This document shows positions 1 to 7,851 of a stretch of 15,003 nt of DNA, in pieces. Below the pieces are notes generated by a model. The model did not search any database, was not told where the DNA came from, and saw only the letters and a list, made by a program, of their open reading frames with translations. Every line of letters begins with the position of its first letter. Within the stretch, counting starts at the first letter, position 1. A program made the translations under genes and the position numbers. The DNA is from an uncultured Bacillota bacterium (GTDB lineage Bacteria; Bacillota_I; Bacilli_A; RFN20; CAG-449): positions 1 through 15,003 of the forward strand of contig CAJKZK010000036.1 in assembly GCA_905204225.1 (NCBI GenBank). The letters run 5' to 3'.

Positions 1-25
1 TTCCTAAATTTAAAAAGTTTGCCAT
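1..25 (-). CDS. 5' end of an unidentified gene (first 8 codons)
   Basis: Downstream of uvrC the minus strand has an ATG at 25-23 followed by open codons to the window edge, reading MANFLNLG. A GCGAGG ribosome site (complement of 32-37) lies 6 bases upstream of the ATG, which is good spacing and the main reason to call a real start. A weak promoter-like pair precedes it. Eight residues are too few to name the product. Confidence 0.55.
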
Positions 26-47
26 ATTATACCTCGCTTTCAATTAA

Positions 48-76
48 AGTATAGCTTATTTCTTACAATATTAAAA
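48..76 (-). promoter_or_regulatory. Possible weak promoter for the partial gene at the left edge
   Basis: On the minus strand a TATACT -10 (complement of 48-53) lies 17 bases downstream of TTTTAA (complement of 71-76). The -10 matches the sigma-A consensus at five of six positions, the -35 at only three. It sits at the end of uvrC, so the next gene could be transcribed separately. In AT-rich DNA such pairs arise easily by chance. Confidence 0.3.
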
Positions 77-79
77 CAA

Positions 80-1840
80 TTAATTTTTCTTTAATTTTTC
101 AACAATTCTTTCTGCTATAATCGTAGGAACAATTTGGCTAAGTTCTTCAATAGAAGCATTTTTTAATGAGTCTAAAGATGGATAAGCTTTATTAAGCATC
201 TCTTTTCTTTTATAACCAATACCTTCTATATCATCAAAAAATGAAGTAGTTAATTTCTTTTCTTGTTTTTTACGATGAAATGTAATAGCAAATCTATGAA
301 CTTCATCTTGCATTCTTATTAAAAACAAAAATAATTTATCTTGTTTATCAAGAGGATATGCTTCATCTTCAGTTAATAATAAAGATGTATGGTGATGATC
401 ATCTTTACTTAAACCTGCAACAAATATATCTACACCAGCATCAGATAATGCTTTTTTTGCCATTAATATTTGATTTAATCCTCCATCAACTAAAATTAAA
501 TCTGGATGCGATTGATTTTCTTTTTTTAGACGAGAATATCTTCTAAAAATAACTTCATACATTGATTTAAGATCGTCTTTCCCATCAGAATATGTTATAT
601 TAAATTTTCTATACATTGATGGAGCTTTTTCTCCATTAATAAAAACTACCATTGCTCCAATTGGTGAACTTCCTTGTAAATGAGAATTATCAAACAATTC
701 AATTCTTAAAGGAGTTTTAATATGTAATATTTCACCTAATTCTTCTAATAATTTTAAATTATCATCATTTAATCTACTAGATAAGAAATGTTCATCAATT
801 CCATTTTTAGCGTTTTCTAACGCGATTAGTAACATTTCTTTTTTTATACCTCTAGAAGGAATATTAATTTTTGTTTGAAGAATATTAATTAAAGATTCTT
901 GATATTTTTTATTACCAATTAAGATTTCTTTTGGTATTTCATGTTTTTGATAATATTGGAAAATCATTGATAAGACTTGTTCTTCATTATCTTCACCTTC
1001 TTGTTCATTAACAAAAACATTTTTACCAAGTAATAAACCTTTTCTATAAGTTAAAATACTTAAAGCAAAATAATTTTCTCTATAAGAAGTAGCAATAACA
1101 TCAAAAGAAGAATGATTATTTAAAGTAATTGATTGTTTTTCTTGAATGTGATCAATTGCATCTAAAATTTTCTTATATTCACTAGCTTTTTCAAAATTTA
1201 ATTCTTCACTAGCTTTTTTCATATTATTAAAAACTTGTGATTTAATTTTATTATCATCTTCTCCATTCATAAATTTTTTTATATCATTAGCCATTTCTTT
1301 ATATTGAGAAGATAAATTTTTATTAATACAAGGTCCTAAACATTGATGTAAATGATAATATAAACATGGTGTAGAAGGAATATGATTACATTTCCTAAGT
1401 GGGAAAATTCTATTTAATAAATCAATTGTTTGATAAGCGGAAGAAGTAGATGTATATGGACCAAAATAATAATTATTTTTATCATTAGGTTTATAAGCAA
1501 TTTTTAAACGTGGCTCTTTATCTTTGCTTAAAGCAATATAAGGATAAGTTTTACCATCTTTTAAAAGAATATTATATTTAGGATAATATTTTTGAATCAA
1601 ATTAAGTTCTAATAATAAGGCTTCTTTTTCTGAATTAATTTGAATAGTATCAAAATCAGTAATTTCTCTAACCATTCTCATTACTTTTCCTACTTGAGGT
1701 CGATAAAAATATTGCTTTACTCTTTTAATTAAAGATTTAGCTTTACCAACATATATTACTGTTCCTTCAATATTTTTCATAATGTAAACACCAGGAACAT
1801 CTTTTAATAATTCAATTTTTACTTTTAATAAATCATTCAT
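80..1840 (-). CDS. uvrC: UvrABC system protein C (excinuclease subunit)
   Basis: UvrC makes both incisions around a DNA lesion in nucleotide excision repair after loading by UvrA/UvrB. The 586 aa product is full length. Residues about 15-95 are the GIY-YIG nuclease domain (VPGVYI at 15-20, IYVGKAKSLIKR at 29-40), used for the 3' incision. Cysteines 151, 159, 167 and 171 form the cluster after the GIY domain. A UVR helix pair that contacts UvrB lies at about 208-226. The RNase H-like 5' nuclease domain shows FDNSH (D384, H387), LVDGG (D452) and a His at 515. Helix-hairpin-helix DNA binding is at about 535-586 (DIEGIGYKR). It starts one base after the mutS2 stop and has no Shine-Dalgarno of its own, so translation is probably coupled to mutS2. 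Confidence 0.97.
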   Translation of the reverse strand: MNDLLKVKIELLKDVPGVYIMKNIEGTVIYVGKAKSLIKRVKQYFYRPQVGKVMRMVREITDFDTIQINSEKEALLLELNLIQKYYPKYNILLKDGKTYPYIALSKDKEPRLKIAYKPNDKNNYYFGPYTSTSSAYQTIDLLNRIFPLRKCNHIPSTPCLYYHLHQCLGPCINKNLSSQYKEMANDIKKFMNGEDDNKIKSQVFNNMKKASEELNFEKASEYKKILDAIDHIQEKQSITLNNHSSFDVIATSYRENYFALSILTYRKGLLLGKNVFVNEQEGEDNEEQVLSMIFQYYQKHEIPKEILIGNKKYQESLINILQTKINIPSRGIKKEMLLIALENAKNGIDEHFLSSRLNDDNLKLLEELGEILHIKTPLRIELFDNSHLQGSSPIGAMVVFINGEKAPSMYRKFNITYSDGKDDLKSMYEVIFRRYSRLKKENQSHPDLILVDGGLNQILMAKKALSDAGVDIFVAGLSKDDHHHTSLLLTEDEAYPLDKQDKLFLFLIRMQDEVHRFAITFHRKKQEKKLTTSFFDDIEGIGYKRKEMLNKAYPSLDSLKNASIEELSQIVPTIIAERIVEKLKKN

Positions 1841-1841
1841 A

Positions 1842-4142
1842 TTATTTTAAATATACAACTGTTGCTCCTACTCCACCTTCACCAGCCCCACCTAATCTAA
1901 ATGAAGCCACATAAGGACTGGTTTTTAAATAATTTTGTATACCTGTTCTTAATCTACCAGTCCCAGAGCCATGAATAATTCTTACTTGTGAATAATGAAC
2001 AGTTACTGCATCATCTAGATATTTTTGCACAATTGGTAAAGCTTCATTAACAGTCATACCAATAACATTACATTCAGTTGGAACATTTTTCATATTTGAA
2101 ATTAAATCAGGAGTGTAAACTTTTTTAAATTTCTTTTTAATAATTTCACATTTTCTAATGGCATTTTTCTTAGTTTGAATACTTAATCCTTCTAAAGTCA
2201 AAATAGTAACTCTATCTTTATCAATTCTAATTACTTTACCTCTTGTTTTAGAAGCAATAATTTCTACTTCATCATTAACATTAACATCTGCATCTTCATA
2301 TTCTTCTTCTTTTATTTCTAATTTATTATCAATTTTTCTTTTTGCTTCAATTACTTGATGCATTTTAATATTTTCTAAATTCTTAAATTCAGCAAAAATA
2401 TTATCTATTTCTTCTTTTGCTTTACTAACAATTTCTTCTTTTTCTTCTTCTGCACTTAAAATAATTTTATTTCTTAATTCTTTATTTTTTTCTGCTTGTT
2501 CATTTAATTCTTTTTTTAATAAATCTAAAGAATGTTCTTTTTCTAATAATTCAGTTTTTAATTTTTCAGTTTCTTCTAAACGCTTATTTAATATTTCAAT
2601 TTTAACTTCTTTATCAGTTAATTTTCTATTAGTAATATATTCTTTAGCTCTTTTTATAACATCTTGGTTTAAGCCAAGTCTTTCACTAACTTCTATACCA
2701 TAACTACTAGAAGCAACGTGGAATCTTAATCTATAAGTAGGAGACAATCTTTTCTCATCAAAAACCATAGAAGCACACAAAATATCATCATTTTCTAAAG
2801 AATAATTTTTAATTGCTTCATAATGAGATGAAATTAAACTAAAACAATTAATTTTTAATAAATAATCAATTACACCTAAGCCTAAAGCTTCTCCATCAAG
2901 AGGTGAAGTTCCAGAACCTAATTCATCAATAATAACTAAAGAATCTTTATCTACTACATTTAAAATATCTCTAATTTTAACAATATGAGAAGAAAAAGTT
3001 GATAAATTATCTAATATAGATTGATTATCACCAATATCTGCATAAATGTTTTTAAAAAATGATAATTCTCCACTATAAACAGGTAAAGCTAAACCACATT
3101 GATGCATAATAACAAGTAACCCTACTACTTTTAAAGCAACAGTTTTACCTCCAGCATTAGGGCCGGTTATAATCATCATTTTTTGCTTATCTAAAACAAA
3201 ATCGTTTCTAACAATTTTATTTTTATCAATTAATGGATGAGCAGCAGAAATTAAATATATTTTCTTTTCTTGAGAAATTTTACAAATCTCACCTTGATAA
3301 GATAAAGAAAAATTTGCTTTAGCAAAAATAAAATCTAGTTTACTAATGACAAATGTATTTTCCATTAAATCATTTGAATAATTACTAATAAAATTAGATA
3401 AATCTTTTAATATTAATTGAATTTCTCTAATCTCTTCTTCTTTTAAAGAAGCGATATTATTATATACTTCTATTAATTCTTGAGGTTCAATAAAAACAGT
3501 TAAACCAGTATCAGATACATCTAAAACAATACCAGGTACTCTACTTTTATGAGTTGATTTAACACAAAGAGTGAAAACACCATTTTTCATTGATTTATTA
3601 TTATCTGTCAAATAATTACGATATTTATCAACTAAATTATTAGCTAAAGAAGATATACTATTTTCTAAATGTAATATTTTACTTCTTATTCTCATTAAAT
3701 TACTAGATGCAGTATCTAAAATTTCTAAAGTAGGACCAATAACACGATCAATTCTAGATTTAACTTGTTCTAAATTTGTTAAAGAAGAAATCATTTCATT
3801 AATTAAATGATAATTTTCTTTTTCTTTGAATTCTTCTTTAATTGATTTAATATTTTCAAGCAAAAAACTTATATGATAAAAAAATTCTTTATTACCTATA
3901 CCACCTTTTTTAATAGTAGTAAGTTCAGGAATTAAATTAGGATGAAAAAAAACATTAATTCTTCCATATTTTTGTGAATAAGACATTGCTTCATTTAATT
4001 CTTTTAAAGATAAAGATAAAGCTTCTTCTTCATCAAACATTTCTAAAGAAGAAATATATTGTTGAGATAATTCAGTATTCGCGTAATGTAACAATCTTTC
4101 CTTAATTAAAGGAAATTCAAATATTTCATAAACATTTTTCAT
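1842..4142 (-). CDS. mutS2: MutS2 family ATPase with C-terminal Smr domain
   Basis: MutS2 is a MutS-like ATPase without the mismatch-recognition domain. In Bacillus it acts on collided ribosomes; in other species it suppresses recombination. The 766 aa length is normal. Residues 1-310 are the core/lever region. Walker A is GPNAGGKT (327-334), Walker B VIIDE (403-407), followed by GSGTSPLDG. LSTFSSH is at 380-386 and a switch SH at 439-440. A long charged coiled coil spans about 505-615, a KOW-like beta segment about 622-660, and the Smr domain about 690-766 with HGSGTGRLR (724-732) and GGAGEGGVG. Oddity: where Smr domains normally have an LDLRG motif this protein has CNVIG (691-695). It starts 12 bases after the flavoprotein stop with no clear Shine-Dalgarno, and its stop is one base from the uvrC start. 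Confidence 0.96.
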   Translation of the reverse strand: MKNVYEIFEFPLIKERLLHYANTELSQQYISSLEMFDEEEALSLSLKELNEAMSYSQKYGRINVFFHPNLIPELTTIKKGGIGNKEFFYHISFLLENIKSIKEEFKEKENYHLINEMISSLTNLEQVKSRIDRVIGPTLEILDTASSNLMRIRSKILHLENSISSLANNLVDKYRNYLTDNNKSMKNGVFTLCVKSTHKSRVPGIVLDVSDTGLTVFIEPQELIEVYNNIASLKEEEIREIQLILKDLSNFISNYSNDLMENTFVISKLDFIFAKANFSLSYQGEICKISQEKKIYLISAAHPLIDKNKIVRNDFVLDKQKMMIITGPNAGGKTVALKVVGLLVIMHQCGLALPVYSGELSFFKNIYADIGDNQSILDNLSTFSSHIVKIRDILNVVDKDSLVIIDELGSGTSPLDGEALGLGVIDYLLKINCFSLISSHYEAIKNYSLENDDILCASMVFDEKRLSPTYRLRFHVASSSYGIEVSERLGLNQDVIKRAKEYITNRKLTDKEVKIEILNKRLEETEKLKTELLEKEHSLDLLKKELNEQAEKNKELRNKIILSAEEEKEEIVSKAKEEIDNIFAEFKNLENIKMHQVIEAKRKIDNKLEIKEEEYEDADVNVNDEVEIIASKTRGKVIRIDKDRVTILTLEGLSIQTKKNAIRKCEIIKKKFKKVYTPDLISNMKNVPTECNVIGMTVNEALPIVQKYLDDAVTVHYSQVRIIHGSGTGRLRTGIQNYLKTSPYVASFRLGGAGEGGVGATVVYLK

Positions 4143-4154
4143 AATTAATTTATA

Positions 4155-5288
4155 TTAAATTTTACTTCCAACAAAATATCCACTTGCTAAAGCAAAATAT
4201 ATATTGTAACCTCCACATTTCCCATCTACATCAATCATTTCCCCTAAAAAATAAATATTTTCATCTTTTTTTAATGATAAATCATTATTAAGTTCTTCAA
4301 TAAGAATACCTCCTCTAGTTACTTGAGATTCATTTAAAGAATATAAAGAATCAACATGCAAAATAAAAGAAGATAATCCTTGGTAAACATTATTATAATA
4401 AGATAAAATCAAATCTGCAATTTCATCAACAACATAACTTGAAATAACTTCTTTTTTTGAATATAAAGATAATTCATTATCAATTTGATTTTTATTTATT
4501 CCATCAATAAAATTAATTTTTAAAGAATATAAATTTGCTTTTTTATAATCAATATATCTAGATATATTAAATATTACAATGCCAGAAATACCATCTTTTT
4601 TAAATAATATTTCTCCACTTTCTTCATATATTAAATCATCATTTAAATATAAATATATTTTAGCTTTACTTCTTTTACCAACACATTCTTTATTAATTTT
4701 TTCTTTGACTTTTATAGGGCATAACACTCCAAATAATTCTTCATAATTTATTTTATAAGGTAAAGAATTAATGATATTTTCATAATCTTCTTTTTTATAT
4801 AAATAAGAAGCTCCACCAGTAGCAAAAATAACTTTATCAAAAATATATTTATCACAAGAAGTAATTAATAAATATTCATCATTATCTTTTTTTAAAGATA
4901 AATATTTTTCGTTTAATTTTATAATTACTCCTTTTCTAGTTAAAGCATTAATAAAAGCATTAACAACAGTCTTACTAGAATTAGTAATCGGATACATTCT
5001 TCCTTCATCATCATGATATAAATGAAGATTTAATGAAGCAAAAAAATCATTTTGATATTTATTAAAATAAGACAAAATATAATTTATTTTTTCTCCATTA
5101 TAATAATCATTTTGATTAATATTAATGTTTAATAAATTACATCTACCATTTCCTGAAACTTTAATTCTTTTTCCAATCATTTCATCTTTTTCAAATAAAA
5201 CAACTTGATAATCAGGATGTTCTTCTTTAATTTTGTAACATGCAGTAAGTCCTCCAGGACCACCACCCACGACAGCAATTCTTTTCAT
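4155..5288 (-). CDS. HI0933/YhiN-type FAD-dependent oxidoreductase
   Basis: This is a flavoprotein of the HI0933-like (BaiN/YhiN) family, commonly annotated as an NAD(P)/FAD-dependent oxidoreductase with unsettled physiological substrate. The 377 aa product is a little shorter than the usual roughly 400. The N-terminal Rossmann dinucleotide-binding loop is VVGGGPGGL (6-14), with an acidic E33 in LFEKDEMIGK. The family hallmark SGNGRCNLLN is at 45-54. ATGGASYL at 156-163 and the C-terminal FAD contact region (GGILIEEL at 326-333, FLGEMIDVDGKCGGYN at 347-362) complete the pattern. It is the first gene of the flavoprotein-mutS2-uvrC run. The ATG at 5288 gives the expected N-terminus; no strong Shine-Dalgarno precedes it. 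Confidence 0.92.
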   Translation of the reverse strand: MKRIAVVGGGPGGLTACYKIKEEHPDYQVVLFEKDEMIGKRIKVSGNGRCNLLNININQNDYYNGEKINYILSYFNKYQNDFFASLNLHLYHDDEGRMYPITNSSKTVVNAFINALTRKGVIIKLNEKYLSLKKDNDEYLLITSCDKYIFDKVIFATGGASYLYKKEDYENIINSLPYKINYEELFGVLCPIKVKEKINKECVGKRSKAKIYLYLNDDLIYEESGEILFKKDGISGIVIFNISRYIDYKKANLYSLKINFIDGINKNQIDNELSLYSKKEVISSYVVDEIADLILSYYNNVYQGLSSFILHVDSLYSLNESQVTRGGILIEELNNDLSLKKDENIYFLGEMIDVDGKCGGYNIYFALASGYFVGSKI

Positions 5289-5311
5289 AAAAATATCTTA
5301 TCACTTTCATA

Positions 5312-5325
5312 ATTAGTTTACTAAT
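5312..5325. repeat. Small inverted repeat in a divergent promoter region
   Basis: ATTAGT-TT-ACTAAT is a perfect 6-bp inverted repeat with a 2-base centre. It overlaps the proposed -35 (5317-5322) of the plus-strand guanylate kinase-like gene and lies between the two divergent starts. It could be an operator half-site pair, but short palindromes are frequent in DNA this AT-rich. Confidence 0.3.
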
Positions 5326-5345
5326 ATTTTTATTAATTATATAAT
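5317..5345 (+). promoter_or_regulatory. Sigma-A type promoter for the guanylate kinase-like gene
   Basis: TTTACT (5317-5322), a 17-base spacer and a perfect TATAAT (5340-5345) form a good sigma-A promoter. The expected transcription start, about 7 bases after the -10, falls on the ATG at 5352. No Shine-Dalgarno precedes that ATG, so the mRNA would be leaderless or nearly so. Confidence 0.55.
5336..5341 (-). promoter_or_regulatory. Minus-strand -10 element of the flavoprotein-mutS2-uvrC operon (candidate)
   Basis: The decamer ATTATATAAT (5336-5345) is its own reverse complement, so TATAAT is also read on the minus strand at 5341-5336. Used leftward it would start transcription near 5329 and leave a leader of about 40 bases before the flavoprotein ATG. 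The matching -35 window (about 5359-5364) is poor. A closer alternative is TAAGAT shortly before the ATG. Confidence 0.35.
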
Positions 5346-5351
5346 AAACGT

Positions 5352-5891
5352 ATGTTAATAATTATTGGACCTTCCGCTAGTGGAAAAACTGAATGTGCAA
5401 AAATACTAGAAAAAAAATATAACTTAAAAAAAGTTATAACTCATACAACTCGTTTACCTCGTATTAACGAAATAAATAACATTGATTATCATTTTGTTAA
5501 TAAAGAAACTTTTTTAGAAATGAAAAAAAATAATGAATTTGTTGAAACAATGGTCTATAACAATAATTATTATGGTACAAGTAAAAAAGAAATAAGCGAT
5601 AATAAATGTGCAATTTTAGATTATAATGGTGCAAATGTTTTTTATTCATTAAAAGATAAAAGAATATTTATCGTTTTTTTAATATGTGATAAAAATATTT
5701 GTAAACAAAGAATGATTAATCGTGGAGATAATGAAATTATAATAGAAAATAGACTAAAATCTGATGAAATTTTATTCAATAAAGATAAACAAAAAATTGC
5801 TAATATAGTTATTAATTCATCAAATATGACATCTCAAGATTTAGCTACTAAAATTTATAATTTGTATATTAATTATTTAAAAACTATATAA
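5352..5891 (+). CDS. gmk: Guanylate kinase-like nucleotide kinase
   Basis: Guanylate kinase phosphorylates GMP to GDP with ATP. The 179 aa product is slightly short for the family (about 190-210). The P-loop is GPSASGKT (6-13). GMP-site residues appear in order: THTTRLPR (30-37), DYHFV (45-49), E65 in FVETM, YYGT (73-76) and D90 in CAILD. The lid/arginine region is RMINRGDN with a following ENR (about 120-134). It is the only plus-strand gene, divergent from the flavoprotein operon and overlapping the 3' end of the small membrane-protein gene by 8 bases. There is no Shine-Dalgarno; the start is set by the P-loop position and a promoter directly upstream. The P-loop and C-terminal half are divergent, so it may be a paralogue rather than the essential Gmk. 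Confidence 0.78.
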   Translation: MLIIIGPSASGKTECAKILEKKYNLKKVITHTTRLPRINEINNIDYHFVNKETFLEMKKNNEFVETMVYNNNYYGTSKKEISDNKCAILDYNGANVFYSLKDKRIFIVFLICDKNICKQRMINRGDNEIIIENRLKSDEILFNKDKQKIANIVINSSNMTSQDLATKIYNLYINYLKTI

Positions 5892-6246
5892 TATCTCCTT
5901 CATTAGATACATCGTTTTTCCTAATATTCATAAATCTTATAAGTGCTGCAATAAGAGCAAGTTCACTAGCAATTAAAAACATTAAATTACTTTTTGTTTT
6001 ATTTTTCATATATGATTTAAAAGTAATATAAAGAAAATATAACCCAGCACATAAATAAATTAAACTACTAATTTTACTCTTTTTATAAATATTTTTTTGT
6101 ATTTGAGGGTTTTTATCTCCTGTTTTAGTTTGATAATATAAATCATTAACAACATTAATACTAATTAAAACCGCAATAATAATAAAAAAAGAAACTACAA
6201 TTTGAATTTGATATTCTTTTAATTTTTTTGTAGTTTCTTCATACAT
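5884..6246 (-). CDS. Small three-helix membrane protein, unknown function
   Basis: I do not recognise this family. The 120 aa product has a charged N-terminus and three hydrophobic stretches at about residues 15-34, 59-78 and 88-106, separated by a lysine-rich loop, and ends in a polar tail. It looks like a small integral membrane protein. It follows the ABC-F stop by about two dozen bases and is probably the last gene of the nrnA-SDR-ABC-F operon. The start is uncertain: an in-frame GTG at 6249 directly precedes the ATG at 6246, and neither has a visible Shine-Dalgarno. I prefer the ATG. It ends in TAG, overlapping the convergent kinase gene by 8 bases; no hairpin terminator is visible there. 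Confidence 0.7.
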   Translation of the reverse strand: MYEETTKKLKEYQIQIVVSFFIIIAVLISINVVNDLYYQTKTGDKNPQIQKNIYKKSKISSLIYLCAGLYFLYITFKSYMKNKTKSNLMFLIASELALIAALIRFMNIRKNDVSNEGDII

Positions 6247-6270
6247 CACATTAAATTATATTAATTATTT

Positions 6271-7851
6271 TTATTTATTATTCTCTTGCCAAACAAGAAA
6301 TTCATCATAAGTACATAATTTATCAATACATTTATTTTCATCAATATAAATTATTCTATTAGCAACAGAATTTAATAATTCATGGTCATGACTTGAAAAT
6401 AATAATACACCTTTATAATTAATCATTCCTTTATTTAAAGCAGATATTGATTCAAGATCCAAATGATTAGTAGGATCATCAAAAATCATTAAATTAGAAG
6501 CTGTTAACATAGTTTTTGCTAACATACATCTAACTTTTTCTCCACCAGAAAGTACATTTGCACTTTTTAAAGCTTCTTCATTAGAAAATAACATTCTACC
6601 AAGCCAACCTCTTAAGTATGCTTCATGTTGATCTTTTGAATATGGTCTTAACCAATCAACTAAAGAAATATTTTCTTTAAAATATTCATCGTTATTAGCT
6701 TCCATATAAGAAGGAGTAATAGTAATACCAAATTTAAAAGAACCACTATCAGGATTTATTTTTCCCATTAAACAATCAAAAAATGCAGTTATAGCTAAAG
6801 TATTAGGGCCAACAAAAGCTACTTTATCTCCTTTAGATAAAGTAAATTCAACATTTTTAAATAATCCTTCTTTAGTTAAAGAATGAACTTCAAGAACATC
6901 ATTTCCTATTTGTCTTTCAAATCTAAAATCAATAAATGGATAAACTCTACTTGAAGGTTTAATATCATCTAAAGTAATTTTTTCAAGTTCTCTTTTTCTT
7001 GAAGTAGCTTGTTTAGATTTACTTGCATTTGCCGAGAATCTAGCAATAAATTCTTCAAGTTCTTTTATTCTTTGTTCTTTTTTAGCATTTCCTTCTTTCA
7101 TTTGTTTTTGAATTAATTGACTTGATTCATACCAGAAATTATAATTGCCAACATATAAATTAATTTGACCATAATCAACATCACAAATTCTTGTACATAC
7201 TTTATTTAAAAAATATCTATCATGGCTAACAACAATAACAGTATTTGGAAAATTAAATAAAAAATTTTCTAACCAGTTAACTGACATATTATCTAAATTA
7301 TTAGTAGGTTCATCTAATAATAAAATATCTGGATTACCAAATAAAGCTTGAGCAAGTAATACTTTTACTTTCTCTTTCATATCTAAATCTTTCATTAATA
7401 GATTATGCTTTTTAGGGTCAATACCTAAACTTGATAATAAACTTCCCGCATCAGATTCAGCTTCATAACCACCCATTTCCATAAATTCATTTTCAAGTTC
7501 ACCTGCAAGTAATCCATCTTCATCAGTAAAATCTTCTTTAGCATATAAAGCATCTTTTTGTTTACCAACTTCGATTAAACGAGGATATCCCATAATCACA
7601 GTTTCTAAAACAGTATAATCATCATAAGCATTATGATTTTGTTTTAAAATTGACATTCTTTCTTTTTCAGTCAATTCAACTGAACCAGAAGTAGGTTCTA
7701 ATTCTCCAGAAATAATCTTTAAAAAAGTAGATTTTCCTGCACCATTAGCACCAATTATTCCATAACAATTCTCTTTTTGAAATTTTAAATTTACTTCTTT
7801 AAAAAGTGTTCTTGATCCAAATTGCATGGAAACATTATTAACTAATAACAT
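6271..7851 (-). CDS. ykpA: ABC-F family ATPase, YkpA/YbiT type
   Basis: ABC-F proteins are soluble twin-ATPase factors that bind the ribosomal E site and influence translation. The 526 aa product has two ATPase domains and a charged linker at about 240-300. NBD1 has Walker A GANGAGKST (34-42) and Walker B LLLDEP (177-182), but its signature is DLDMKEK (155-161) rather than LSGGE. NBD2 has an intact LSGGEK (434-439), but its Walker A position reads GPNTLAITA (348-356) without the lysine and its Walker B reads MIFDDP with Asp for the catalytic Glu (459). The segments ARFSANASKSKQATSR and LDDIKPSSR match the YkpA/YbiT subgroup as I recall it. There is no transmembrane segment, so it is not a transporter. 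It overlaps the SDR 3' end by 14 bases and has its own strong ribosome site. Confidence 0.93.
   Translation of the reverse strand: MLLVNNVSMQFGSRTLFKEVNLKFQKENCYGIIGANGAGKSTFLKIISGELEPTSGSVELTEKERMSILKQNHNAYDDYTVLETVIMGYPRLIEVGKQKDALYAKEDFTDEDGLLAGELENEFMEMGGYEAESDAGSLLSSLGIDPKKHNLLMKDLDMKEKVKVLLAQALFGNPDILLLDEPTNNLDNMSVNWLENFLFNFPNTVIVVSHDRYFLNKVCTRICDVDYGQINLYVGNYNFWYESSQLIQKQMKEGNAKKEQRIKELEEFIARFSANASKSKQATSRKRELEKITLDDIKPSSRVYPFIDFRFERQIGNDVLEVHSLTKEGLFKNVEFTLSKGDKVAFVGPNTLAITAFFDCLMGKINPDSGSFKFGITITPSYMEANNDEYFKENISLVDWLRPYSKDQHEAYLRGWLGRMLFSNEEALKSANVLSGGEKVRCMLAKTMLTASNLMIFDDPTNHLDLESISALNKGMINYKGVLLFSSHDHELLNSVANRIIYIDENKCIDKLCTYDEFLVWQENNK

Noticed and set aside
358..546. Plus-strand open frame opposite uvrC
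   Set aside because: It lies entirely antisense to the conserved UvrC nuclease region, has low-complexity Leu/His/Gln content and no ribosome site.
6271..7851. ABC transporter ATPase
   Set aside because: Two ATPase domains are fused by a charged linker with no membrane domain, and the linker motifs are of the ABC-F type. The neighbouring three-helix protein is too small to be a permease.
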